A stretch of 38,837 nt of DNA from Pseudomonadota bacterium (lineage in GTDB: Bacteria > Pseudomonadota > Alphaproteobacteria > Sphingomonadales > Sphingomonadaceae), in contig JAFEEY010000032.1 in assembly GCA_018240865.1 (NCBI GenBank), positions 1 through 38,837 of the forward strand, read 5' to 3'. The notes beneath the pieces are model-generated. The model was not told the DNA's origin, ran no database searches, and worked only from the letters and a program-made list of their open reading frames with translations. A program made the translations under genes and the position numbers. Shown piece by piece: positions 27,620 to 36,987 of the stretch; within the stretch, counting starts at the first letter, position 1, and each line of letters starts with the position of its first letter.

Positions 27620-28952
27620 TGCAACCCATACGCCAAGCACTTCCCCTTTGCAGGCCGAGAGCGCGGCATCGTCCGAACTTTCCGGGCTCAACGCCCGCAC
27701 CGCGCGCCGTCAGAAGCTGCTGCTGGGGTCGCTGGGAGCACTCGCCCTCATCGGCGGAAGCTGGTTCATCCTTGGCGGCGACGACAAGGACAAGACCGGC
27801 GATCCCAATGCGGCGCAGACGATCGACACGGCAGGCCTGGTCAACCGCGACCTGTCGCAGCGCGAGTTCGTCGCGACCTACGGCAACAGGCTCGATGCGG
27901 TCACCCGCGAGCAGAAGGCGCTGAAGGATGGGAGCGTCCCGCGGACGGAGATCGAGGCGCAGCTGGCCGCTCTCAAGGCCGAAAACCAGGCCATGCGGGT
28001 CGATGGACAGGCCGCGATCGATGCCATCTCGGCAGAGAACGCCGAGCTCAAGACCCGGCTTGCCGCGCAGCCTGCATCACCGGCACCGGCTGTTCTGCCA
28101 CCGGCTTATGGGCCGCAGGCAGGCGGCTACGACGCGCGAGCCCGTTCGTCCCAGTCAGGAGCTGCGCCCACTGGGGGTGATCCGCAGGGCGGCATGATCT
28201 CGTCGCCTGGCGAGGTGAAGTTGATGAGCTTCAGCTCCGACAAGGCAGCGACCAATGGCCTCCGTGTGGGCCGGCCCGATGCGCCACCGGTCGTCGTCGA
28301 GGACTCGCCCGATTATCTGCCGCCCAACTCCTACGCTCCGGCACGCGTAATCGTCGGCGTCGATGCCTCGGCAGGTGTCGCCAGCCAGACCGATCCGCTG
28401 CCTGTGGTGCTTCGGATTACCGGCCCTGCTCGTTCGGTGATGCAGAACGGAAGGGTTCTGACCACCCGGATTCAGGGCTGCGTCGTGAACGGCGCGGCAC
28501 GCGGGGATCTCAGCAGCGAAAAGGTCTATGTGAAGCTCGCCCGCATGACCTGCGATCAGCCTGGCGGCAGGGTCGCAGTGAGCGAGGTCAAAGGCTTCAT
28601 CAGCTTCGCTGGCAAGTCCGGGGTCCGCGGCCGTGTCGTAAGCCGCGAAGGCAGCCTCGTCAGCCAGGCCCTGCTGGCCGGGATCGTCGGCGGCTTTGGG
28701 CGCGGCTTCTCGGCCAATGCCAACAGCGTCTTTTCCGGCGTCACGACCAACCCCGACGGCAGTCGCTCCAAGCTATCGGCCGGCGACATTCTCGGCGGCG
28801 GGCTTGGCCAGGGTGCCGCCGATGCGGCCGACACGGTCAGCAAATACCTGATCGAGCGCGCCGAACAGTACCAACCCGTTGTCGAGATGCCGACCGGCAT
28901 CGATGTCGAGATCGTGTTCCTCGACGGCGTCTACGTGAGGAACTCCCAATGA
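27612..28952 (+). CDS. traB: TraB, VirB10-like core scaffold
   Basis: A 446-residue protein with a cytoplasmic N-terminus and a TM at about 37-57 (LLLGSLGALALIGGSWFIL). A coiled-coil follows (about 85-155, EIEAQLAALKAENQAMR), then a Pro/Ala/Gly-rich linker. The C-terminal VirB10-type beta-barrel domain contains LPPNSYAPARVIVGVDASAG, RIQGCVVNGAARGDL and RGRVVSREGSL. It spans from inner membrane to outer-membrane complex. Its start overlaps the end of traK and its stop overlaps the next ATG (ATGA). Length fits TraB (about 450-475). Confidence 0.94.
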   Translation: MTDATHTPSTSPLQAESAASSELSGLNARTARRQKLLLGSLGALALIGGSWFILGGDDKDKTGDPNAAQTIDTAGLVNRDLSQREFVATYGNRLDAVTREQKALKDGSVPRTEIEAQLAALKAENQAMRVDGQAAIDAISAENAELKTRLAAQPASPAPAVLPPAYGPQAGGYDARARSSQSGAAPTGGDPQGGMISSPGEVKLMSFSSDKAATNGLRVGRPDAPPVVVEDSPDYLPPNSYAPARVIVGVDASAGVASQTDPLPVVLRITGPARSVMQNGRVLTTRIQGCVVNGAARGDLSSEKVYVKLARMTCDQPGGRVAVSEVKGFISFAGKSGVRGRVVSREGSLVSQALLAGIVGGFGRGFSANANSVFSGVTTNPDGSRSKLSAGDILGGGLGQGAADAADTVSKYLIERAEQYQPVVEMPTGIDVEIVFLDGVYVRNSQ

Positions 28953-29863
28953 TTGAAAATACTCTCCTCGAGCAGGACAATCGTCGGCGCCGCTGGTTGC
29001 GCACGGCGGCCGGACTGGCGGCGATCATCGCCGTGTCAGCCGCGACGGGATGGGGTGTGGCAAGCCTTGCTGCCCCTGCTGCTGCTCCGGACACGGCGAA
29101 AGTTCGAGAGGCGCTCAAGCTCCGCCTGCCCAAGACGCCGATCGACGCGATCAACTGCAAGGGCCTTGGCGGCCTGTGCGAGGTCGCGTCCAAATCGACA
29201 CTCTTCTACGTCGACCGGGCTGCGAAGTATCTGGTGATCGGCCGGGTCTACGACATGGAAGCCCGTCAGGATCTCACGGCTGCCCGGTTGCTTGCCCTTA
29301 ATCCGGACTTGTTGGCAGCGGGGGCAGCGCGGCGCAGCAATTCCGAGACGCAAGCGGAAGGCAGCCCGAGCGCAGCCGCAGCGTCAGCCCGGACCACCCC
29401 GCCGCGCCATGTCCCGCTCGGCAATCTTCCCGCCAAAGGCGCGATCACCTGGGGCCCTGCCAACGGTCCGCGTGTCGTCGTCTTTTCGGACTTCCACTGC
29501 GGCTATTGCAAGAAGCTCGAGGCCGAATTGAAGGCGATCGGAGCGCGGGTCGAAGAGCGGCCGATCTCGATCTTCGGGGCGGAAAGCCGGCGCGATGCCG
29601 AACGGGTGCTGTGCTCGCCGCGGCCTGAGCTGGCGCTACATATGGCCTATTCGGGTCTGGCGCTCGCCAATCCCAAACCCTGCGACACAAGCGGTCTCGA
29701 TGCCAACGAGGCCTTCGCGCGGGCCCACGGCTTTGGCGGCACCCCTGTGATCGTGCGCCCCGCCGATGGCGCTGTTCTCGAAGGCTTCCGGCCTGCCGCT
29801 GTGCTCCGGGACTTCCTGCGCGCTGGCCCCTCCCTGGCCCCCACCCCTGCTCCCAAAGGATAG
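28949..29863 (+). CDS. Membrane-anchored DsbC-like thiol-disulfide isomerase
   Basis: A 304-residue protein with an N-terminal anchor (about 18-42, AAGLAAIIAVSAATGWGVAS). A DsbC-like dimerisation region (about 60-115, CEVASKSTLFYVDRAAKYL) and a long Ala/Ser linker follow, then a thioredoxin-fold domain with the redox motif Cys184-Gly-Tyr-Cys187 (SDFHCGYCKK) and the cis-Pro loop GGTPV (Pro266). It would shuffle disulfides in secreted transfer proteins, notably Cys-rich TraN and TraU downstream. It plays the role of TrbB/DsbC in F-type systems. Its ATG overlaps the traB stop. Membrane anchoring instead of a cleaved signal is my reading of the N-terminus. Confidence 0.9.
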   Translation: MIENTLLEQDNRRRRWLRTAAGLAAIIAVSAATGWGVASLAAPAAAPDTAKVREALKLRLPKTPIDAINCKGLGGLCEVASKSTLFYVDRAAKYLVIGRVYDMEARQDLTAARLLALNPDLLAAGAARRSNSETQAEGSPSAAAASARTTPPRHVPLGNLPAKGAITWGPANGPRVVVFSDFHCGYCKKLEAELKAIGARVEERPISIFGAESRRDAERVLCSPRPELALHMAYSGLALANPKPCDTSGLDANEAFARAHGFGGTPVIVRPADGAVLEGFRPAAVLRDFLRAGPSLAPTPAPKG

Positions 29864-29867
29864 ACCC

Positions 29868-30677
29868 ATGCGTTTTCCGACACGTCTCCTTGCCTGCGCC
29901 TGTCTGGCCGGTCTTGCCAGTGGCTGCGCCACGTTCGGCACCAACGTAGAGGGCGATTTCACCTGCCGCGCGCCGAAGGGCGACTGCGCACCGGCTCACG
30001 TCATCGATGCCAAGGCGACGGACAATCTGTCGAACGGCACGCTGCTCCATGCTGACGCGCGGCAGAGGTCAGGCGTCGTGGATGCCGACACCAGCCGCAC
30101 AGCGGAACGCACCTTGCGCGTCGTCTTCCCCGCTCATGTCGATGAAGCTGGGACGCTGCATGACGAAGCGGTCGCCTGGACCGTCGTCGAAAATCCGCGC
30201 TGGGCCACCGAGCTGCGCCGCAAGGCGGGCGAGGGCCAGGGCGGATCCCTGATGCGCCAGGTCCATCGGCAGCTGAAAGCCGCCCAGAGAGCCCCAGCAC
30301 CGGACGGTGCGGAAGGAGACCCGAACGTAGCTGACGAGGCGTCGCCCTTCTCGTCTGCACGCGACGACGCGGGTCAGGCTGGCGGCATCTGGGGCGCCGA
30401 TGCCCCCAGTCCCTTCAACGAAACTTCAGATGCCTCGCCGCTGGTCCTCCCCTCCACGGCGCGCGAGGCCGTTGCCGGTGCCAAGGCACCGGCGGTCGAG
30501 GGGTTCGACACGTCGCCTCCCCCGCGTGATCGAGCCCCTCGGCCTGAGGCGGGGCAGAGCGCTCCGGTGTTCCCGAGCGCAGCGGCGATTGAAGCCGCAA
30601 AGGCCGCAATCCGCCCGTCAGTCAGAACCGGCGAACAGCCGATCGTCAGCACCTCGCAGCCCAAGGAACCCAAGTGA
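29868..30677 (+). CDS. traV: TraV, outer-membrane lipoprotein
   Basis: A 269-residue protein with a lipoprotein signal: the lipobox LASGC (Cys at about 20) follows MRFPTRLLACACLAG. The next segment (GTNVEGDFTCRAPKGDCAP) is the TraV signature with two Cys residues. The rest is low-complexity, rich in Ala, Pro and Asp. It is the VirB7-like part of the core complex and anchors TraK/TraB to the outer membrane. The stop TGA overlaps traC ATG. Its length is above F TraV (171), because of the long Pro/Ala-rich C-terminal half. Confidence 0.88.
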   Translation: MRFPTRLLACACLAGLASGCATFGTNVEGDFTCRAPKGDCAPAHVIDAKATDNLSNGTLLHADARQRSGVVDADTSRTAERTLRVVFPAHVDEAGTLHDEAVAWTVVENPRWATELRRKAGEGQGGSLMRQVHRQLKAAQRAPAPDGAEGDPNVADEASPFSSARDDAGQAGGIWGADAPSPFNETSDASPLVLPSTAREAVAGAKAPAVEGFDTSPPPRDRAPRPEAGQSAPVFPSAAAIEAAKAAIRPSVRTGEQPIVSTSQPKEPK

Positions 30678-33220
30678 TGGCCGAACAACTCAAGACCGTC
30701 GTCGATCGGCTGCTCAGCGGATTGCTGGGTGATGCCGAACACGCCGACAAAGCACGCCCGCAGCTCATGGTCGATATGCTCTCCGACTGGCTCCCCTACC
30801 GGGTCTATGATCCCGCAACCCGCCTTTACCTCAACGCACGCTCGAAGGGCTTTGTCCTCTCGGTTACGCCGCTGATCGGAGCCGACGAGCGCACCGGCGA
30901 AATCCTGGGACAGTTCTTCTCGGAAGGCCTGCCAGCAGGCGCCTGCCTTCAGGTACTTCACCTTGCAAGCCCGCGCATCAGCAGGATCATCGCCCCGTGG
31001 TTCGCCCCACGCTACATCCAGGGCGGCGTGTACGAGGCAATTGCCCGGCACCGGGCGCGGCGGCTCTATTCGCTGGTCTGGGAGTCCGGCTCGCCGGATG
31101 CGCCCTTCCATGCGCGGCATCACCAGGTCATCGTCTCGGTCGGGGTGCCGACCTCCAAGTCGGTCAGCAACGAGGATCTCAAGCAGACCCGCGATGGCCT
31201 GGTGGCGATGCTCAAGTCGCTCAATCTCGGCGTGGTCGAAGTCGGGCCGGAAGCGCTCATCGCTGTCATCGATGATCTGACTTCGCCCACCACCGCCCCG
31301 CAGGACGATGCGGTGCCCTACAACCCGAACGATTCGATCGCCTCCCAGGCGATCCGCCACGACATCGAACTGGTGGTGGCTGAAGATCGCATGCGGCTCG
31401 TCACCGAGCGTTTCCGTGCCACTGGCAAGGTCAATGACGGCGTGCCCGAGATCGGGACCGTCTATCCCGATGCCTTCGATGTCCGGCATTTTGCCGTACG
31501 CAACATGCCATCGCGCTGGGCCCCGTGGGAATGCGCGCGGCTGATCGGCGACCTGTTCACCGACAAGCTGCGCTTCCCCTGCCCCGCCGCCACCATGCTG
31601 TGTCTCGTCTATCCGGACCAGGAGGCTGCATCGGCGAAGGCCGGATTCAAGTTCATGCGGACGACCAGCCTCGCCGGAACCCGCAGCGCGCGGTTCCTGC
31701 CTCGGATCGGCGAACAGGCCGCCGAGTGGCAGCATGTTCAGGCCGAGCTGCAGGAAGGCCGCCGTCTCGTGCGGGTCTTCTACGGTGTCACGACCTACTC
31801 GCCGCTGGGCCAGGGAGATCGCCACGAACGCGCGATCAAATCGATCTACAAGGCGGCGGGCTGGGACCTCACCGACGAGCGCTACCTCCAGATCCAGGGA
31901 TTGCTCGCCGCGATGCCGCTCACCCTGGCTGACGGGCTCGGCGCCGATATGGAGCGGCTGAAGCGATTCAAGACCGTGTTGTCGACGACCGCAGCCAATA
32001 TCGCGCCCATGCAGGGCGAGTATCTCGGCAGCGCCCATCCCCACCTGCTGTTCGTCGGGCGGCGCGGCCAGCCCTTCTTCTGGTCGCCGTTCGAGAACGA
32101 GGCCGGCAACCACAATGTCGCGATCTGCGGCAAGTCGGGATCGGGCAAGTCGGTGCTGCTCCAGGAGATGTGCGCCGCGCTGCGCGGTGCCGGCGCACAG
32201 GTTGTCGTGATCGACGATGGCCGCAGCTTCGAGCACTCGGTCAAGCTGCAGGGCGGCCGCTTTGTCGAGTTCACGATTGCAGCGGGCTTCTGCCTCAACC
32301 CGTTCTCGATGATCGATGCGACCCGTGCCGCCGAAGACGAGGACTACCGCCTCGACTGCTTCGGGATGATCAAGGCCATCGTCGGGCAGATGGCTCGCCA
32401 CAGCGCGAAGCTGACCGACACCGAGCGCGGATTGATCGACCGGGCGGTCAACCTCGTCTGGGCGCAGCACGGCGCGGCTGCCACGGTCACGACCGTCGGT
32501 GAGATGCTGGCCAGTCTCGGCCATGACACTGCCGCTGACATCGCAACCGCACTTGCCCCGTACATGGCGGGCGGAACTTACGGCGCCTTCTTCGAAGGCC
32601 AGGCAAGCCTCGACCTCGATGCCGACTTCACGGTCTTCGAGATGTCCGACCTCGCGAGCCGGGAGGATCTGCGCAGCGTCGTGCTCTCAGCCATCATGTT
32701 CATGACCAGCCAGGCCATGACGCGAAGTCCGAGGTCACTGCGCAAGCTTCTGCTGATCGATGAAGCCTGGTCGATGCTCAAGGGCGGTTCGATGGGTGAA
32801 TTCGTCGAAACCTACGCCCGCACCTGCCGAAAATATGGGGGCGCGCTGGCGACCGCTACCCAGTCGCTCAACGACTACTACAAGTCGCACGGGGCTACGG
32901 CGGCGCTCGAGAACAGCGACTGGATGCTGATCCTCCAGCAGAAGCCGGAGACGATCGCCGATTTCAAGGCGAGCAAGCGCCTCGATATGGACGATCGCAC
33001 CGAGACGCTGATCCGCAGTCTCAAGCGCTCCGGGAGTGACTATTCCGAGGTGTTCATCAAGGGGCCGGAGACCGAGGCGATCGGGCGGCTCGTGCTCGAT
33101 GACTATTCGGCAACGCTCTTCTCGAGTTCGCCCCAAACCTTCGCCGCCATCGATGCCGAGATCGCGCGCGGGCACCAGCTCGCCGATGCGATCGAGCGCA
33201 TCGCTCATCCCAACCGCTGA
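30677..33220 (+). CDS. traC: TraC, type IV secretion ATPase
   Basis: An 847-residue cytoplasmic ATPase of the VirB4/TraC group. The N-terminal half (about 1-440) is the family domain for membrane association. The motor domain has Walker A Gly485-Lys-Ser-Gly-Ser-Gly-Lys491-Ser492 (GKSGSGKS) and Walker B ending in Asp695-Glu696 (LLLIDEAWSML), plus ATATQSLNDYY (Q-motif region). It powers pilus assembly and substrate movement. The start is ATG 30677, overlapping the traV stop; a GTG lies 3 bases upstream. A 29-base gap follows, the largest spacer since traA-traL. Confidence 0.96.
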   Translation: MAEQLKTVVDRLLSGLLGDAEHADKARPQLMVDMLSDWLPYRVYDPATRLYLNARSKGFVLSVTPLIGADERTGEILGQFFSEGLPAGACLQVLHLASPRISRIIAPWFAPRYIQGGVYEAIARHRARRLYSLVWESGSPDAPFHARHHQVIVSVGVPTSKSVSNEDLKQTRDGLVAMLKSLNLGVVEVGPEALIAVIDDLTSPTTAPQDDAVPYNPNDSIASQAIRHDIELVVAEDRMRLVTERFRATGKVNDGVPEIGTVYPDAFDVRHFAVRNMPSRWAPWECARLIGDLFTDKLRFPCPAATMLCLVYPDQEAASAKAGFKFMRTTSLAGTRSARFLPRIGEQAAEWQHVQAELQEGRRLVRVFYGVTTYSPLGQGDRHERAIKSIYKAAGWDLTDERYLQIQGLLAAMPLTLADGLGADMERLKRFKTVLSTTAANIAPMQGEYLGSAHPHLLFVGRRGQPFFWSPFENEAGNHNVAICGKSGSGKSVLLQEMCAALRGAGAQVVVIDDGRSFEHSVKLQGGRFVEFTIAAGFCLNPFSMIDATRAAEDEDYRLDCFGMIKAIVGQMARHSAKLTDTERGLIDRAVNLVWAQHGAAATVTTVGEMLASLGHDTAADIATALAPYMAGGTYGAFFEGQASLDLDADFTVFEMSDLASREDLRSVVLSAIMFMTSQAMTRSPRSLRKLLLIDEAWSMLKGGSMGEFVETYARTCRKYGGALATATQSLNDYYKSHGATAALENSDWMLILQQKPETIADFKASKRLDMDDRTETLIRSLKRSGSDYSEVFIKGPETEAIGRLVLDDYSATLFSSSPQTFAAIDAEIARGHQLADAIERIAHPNR

Positions 33221-33249
33221 CACCCCATCACCAAAGGATACCTAATTCC

Positions 33250-33642
33250 ATGCCTCTCCAACTCGTCACCCCCTTCGACCGGACTGACCCGTCCGAAGAC
33301 GAACAGCCCGTCAGCCCGCCGGTGCGGATATTGCGCTCGCGCATGGCCGACGGCTGCTACATTCTGCTTCGCGGCAGTCTGTTTCTCGGCTCATCCTACC
33401 TGATGGCGCTGGGCCTGCCGCTGTTGTTCTTCCTGCTGTTGTCGGGCGGCAATCCCGATGCCTTCTTCGCCCATGTCGCCAATCTCGGTGACCGCTTCCT
33501 GGCGGCCGACCTCGCACGGCGCGTGACATTCCTCGGCCAGTGCAAGATCGTTCTGATCGGTCTCGCGACGCTCGTCGTCGTGTGGCGCATGCCGCGCTTC
33601 ATCCGCGATCTCGACCGCGAACTTTCGGGAGAAAAGCTGTGA
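33250..33642 (+). CDS. Unknown two-TM protein between traC and trbI
   Basis: A 130-residue protein I cannot assign to a named Tra family. The acidic N-terminal tail (about 1-28, DRTDPSEDEQP) is followed by TM1 (about 44-66, LFLGSSYLMALGLPLLFFLL) and TM2 (about 97-112, CKIVLIGLATLVVVWRM), with a soluble loop between and a short charged end (RDLDRELSGEKL). It has an AAAGGA ribosome site before ATG 33250. It overlaps trbI by 4 bases, so it is an operon member and very likely part of the transfer apparatus. A role like that of F TraP, TrbA or TraR-region proteins is conceivable but unsupported. Confidence 0.7.
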   Translation: MPLQLVTPFDRTDPSEDEQPVSPPVRILRSRMADGCYILLRGSLFLGSSYLMALGLPLLFFLLLSGGNPDAFFAHVANLGDRFLAADLARRVTFLGQCKIVLIGLATLVVVWRMPRFIRDLDRELSGEKL

Positions 33643-34046
33643 AGAACATTCTGGCAACATCGAGCCTGCGGGGGCGGCTTTCAGCGATCAATCTCACCGC
33701 TGTCGTGGTCGGCGCTGGCATGGTCGGTCAGGTTCTGTGGGGTGTCTGGGCGACGGACAAGCTGCTCACCCTGGAAAAACGCGAGGTCGTCACGGTCCAG
33801 CTGAGCCGGATCATGGGCGACTTCATCGAAGCCGAAGCGCGTGCCGGTCGGCCGCCTGAAGAAACCAGACTGCGCGTCCAGGCCTACCTCAAGGCCGTGG
33901 AAGCCTCGGTACAGAAGCTCGGCCGCGAAGGCCGGACAGTTCTGGTTGCCGAAGCAGTGGTCGCCGGGAGCACGCCGGACCTGACCGGGTCTGTGCGTGC
34001 CGACGTCGTGCGCCGCATGGGAGCCCTTCCCGATGCTGCCCGCTGA
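33639..34046 (+). CDS. trbI: TrbI, F-type transfer protein
   Basis: A 135-residue protein with one N-terminal TM (about 17-38, NLTAVVVGAGMVGQVLWGVW) and a periplasmic, helical domain (VTVQLSRIMGDFIEAEARAG, then VLVAEAVVAGSTPDLTGSV). The spacing and the VVAGSTPDLT segment fit TrbI of F, which affects pilus outgrowth and retraction. The start is GTG 33639, overlapping the previous stop (GTGA). It also overlaps the peptidase gene by 14 bases. Confidence 0.85.
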   Translation: MKNILATSSLRGRLSAINLTAVVVGAGMVGQVLWGVWATDKLLTLEKREVVTVQLSRIMGDFIEAEARAGRPPEETRLRVQAYLKAVEASVQKLGREGRTVLVAEAVVAGSTPDLTGSVRADVVRRMGALPDAAR

Positions 34047-34557
34047 TCTCTTGATCCGCTCAGCATCGGCGCGCCGGCTCGTGCTTTGGAGCGGGCTCGG
34101 CGCCGGGGCACTGGCGCTCTCCTCGCTTGCCGCCTTCGCGCAGGGCCATGCGCTCATGATCAATGTGAGCCCCAGCCTGCCCTACTGGGCCATCTGGGTC
34201 ACGCGAGGGGCACCCGTGCATCGCGGGGACATCATCCTGTTCGAACCGCCCACCTCGCCTTTGTTGGTCAAGCATTTCGGGGCGAAGCCCAAGCCGTTCG
34301 GCAAGCGTGTGAGCGGTGTTCCGGGCGACATCATCACCGAGCAAAACCGCATCTACTTCGTCAACGGTGAGGCCGTGGCCAAGGCCAAGCTTGAGAGCCG
34401 CCTCGGCGAACCGCTGGCGCTTGGACCTACGGGGCGTATGCCGAAAGGCTGCTACTTCGTCACCAGCGAACACAAGGATGGCTTCGACAGTCGCTATGCC
34501 GCGATCGGTTGGATCTGTGGACCGCGCATACTCGGGGTCGGGAGGCCGATCCTGTGA
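34033..34557 (+). CDS. S26-family signal peptidase, conjugative TraF type
   Basis: A 174-residue membrane protease with one N-terminal TM (about 17-37). The catalytic serine lies in INVSPSLPYWAIW (Ser48, matching the N-x-T/S-x-S-x-P pattern of RP4 TraF) and the general base is Lys91 in GKRVSGVPGD. Further conserved parts are GDIILFEPP and GCYFVTSEHKDGFDSRY. RP4 TraF cuts and cyclises pilin TrbC; here the likely substrate is the TraA pilin encoded first in the operon. F plasmid itself has no such gene. ATG 34033 overlaps trbI. Confidence 0.9.
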   Translation: MLPADLLIRSASARRLVLWSGLGAGALALSSLAAFAQGHALMINVSPSLPYWAIWVTRGAPVHRGDIILFEPPTSPLLVKHFGAKPKPFGKRVSGVPGDIITEQNRIYFVNGEAVAKAKLESRLGEPLALGPTGRMPKGCYFVTSEHKDGFDSRYAAIGWICGPRILGVGRPIL

Positions 34558-35197
34558 GGCTCCTCACTCTGCCGGTTTGCACCACTGCGCTGGCGCTGGC
34601 CATCGCACCACAGGCAATGGCTCGCGATTACGGCCAGCACGGCGCGGTATGGCCGGTCATCGAACCGGACCTGCTTCAGCAGATCCATGCCAGGCTCACC
34701 CAGCTTGAGAAGACCGGCGAAACGGCCCGTCTCAACGAAGAGCTGAAGCGGCGGACAATCGCCCGGGTCAACCGGCCAGAGCCGGTCGCGGGCGTTACCG
34801 TCGCCTCGGCGCTGCGCAGCTGGCGCTTCGATCCGACGATCACCGCCCCGCGCGATATTGCCGACGACAAGGGCCGGGTCATCATTGCCGCAGGCACGCG
34901 GGTCAATCCTCTGGATACCGTGCCGCTGCGCGCACCCCTCGTCTTTCTCGATGGGGACGACCCGGCACAGCTCGCCTGGGCCACCCGCCGCTTTGCCAGC
35001 ACCAAGGCGAAGCTCATCCTCGTAGCCGGTGCGCCGCTCGAACTCATGAAGGCCCGTCAGCGGCGCTTCTACTTCGATCAGGGCGGCACGCTGGTGAAAC
35101 ACTTCGGCATTCGCGCGGTGCCCGCAACCGTCGAGCAGCAGGGCCGCGCGCTCATCATCACCGAACAGCCCGTGCCTCTGAAGGAGCGTGCGCCGTC

Positions 35198-35201
<4 letters not shown>
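34554..35201 (+). CDS. traW: TraW, periplasmic pilus assembly protein
   Basis: A 215-residue protein starting at GTG 34554, which overlaps the previous stop (GTGA). A signal peptide (LLTLPVCTTALALAIAPQAMA) ends before RDYGQHGAVWPVIEPDLLQQI, the TraW family opening. The C-terminal part has LILVAGAPLELMKARQRRFY and VKHFGIRAVPATVEQQG, a thioredoxin-like pattern that partners TrbC. It is needed for F pilus assembly together with TraU and TrbC. It joins traU by an ATGA overlap. Confidence 0.92.
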
Positions 35202-36222
<1,021 letters not shown>

Positions 36223-36226
<4 letters not shown>

Positions 36227-36987
36227 ACAAACTTCCTCATCTTCTTGTCGTCGCATCGCTTTCTAGCCTTGCTGCTTTGGCTGGCGCCTCGGCGCAGACG
36301 GCCGAACCGGACCTCGATCTGGCCGCTATCCGGGCGCGGGCCAGTGCTGGTGCCCCCGATGCCGACGCGCTGTCCGCCAATGCCCGCGCCAGAGCCGAAG
36401 CCCTCGCGCGGGAGGCGAGGACCAGCTCCGACGAGGCCGAGGCGCACGCTCGCCGCTACATGCGTGAGGCCGCCGCAAACACGAAGCCGGGTGAGGCCAG
36501 CACATTCGATTTTGACCGGATGGTGGCCGATGCCGGCGCCATGACCAGCGAAGGCATGGGCGAGGCGCCGAGGTTCATCGCCTTTGCTTCGCTATCGATG
36601 CCGTCTGCAGCGCTGCGTGCGATGATCGACGACGTGACCAAGGCTGGCGGTGTTATTGCCTTGCGCGGGCTGCCCGGCAACAGCGTCAAGGCTCTCACCA
36701 CGGCATTGGCCAAAGTTGCCAAGCCCGGCGAGCAGCTGGACGGCGTCGGCATCGACCCGCGGCTGTTCCGCGCCTTCGGGATCGAGTCGGTTCCCACCTA
36801 CGTCGTCACCAGCAGCGACTTCGATCTATGTGACGGGTTCGACTGCCGGACGCAAGTGCCGCCGCACGACCGGATGAGCGGCAATGTCAGCGCAGCTTAC
36901 GCGCTCGAGACCTTCGCGCGCGGCGGCGGCCCCGGCGCTTTGCTCGCCGCCCAGCACCTCGCCCGCCTTGAAAGGCAGGTTCCATGA
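36223..36987 (+). CDS. trbC: TrbC, type-F transfer protein
   Basis: A 254-residue exported protein. The signal peptide ends near GASAQ (about 25); an Ala/Arg/Glu-rich helical region (about 30-95) precedes the thioredoxin-like C-terminal domain. That domain holds FIAFASLSMPSAALRAMIDD, VIALRGLPGNSVKAL and FGIESVPTYVV, the TrbC pattern. F TrbC acts with TraW in pilus assembly. The stop overlaps the ATG of traN. Confidence 0.9.

Noticed and set aside
30374..32524. 716-codon - strand frame opposite traV/traC
   Set aside because: Antisense to traC, which has clear Walker motifs; the translated sequence has the composition of a GC-skew shadow frame.
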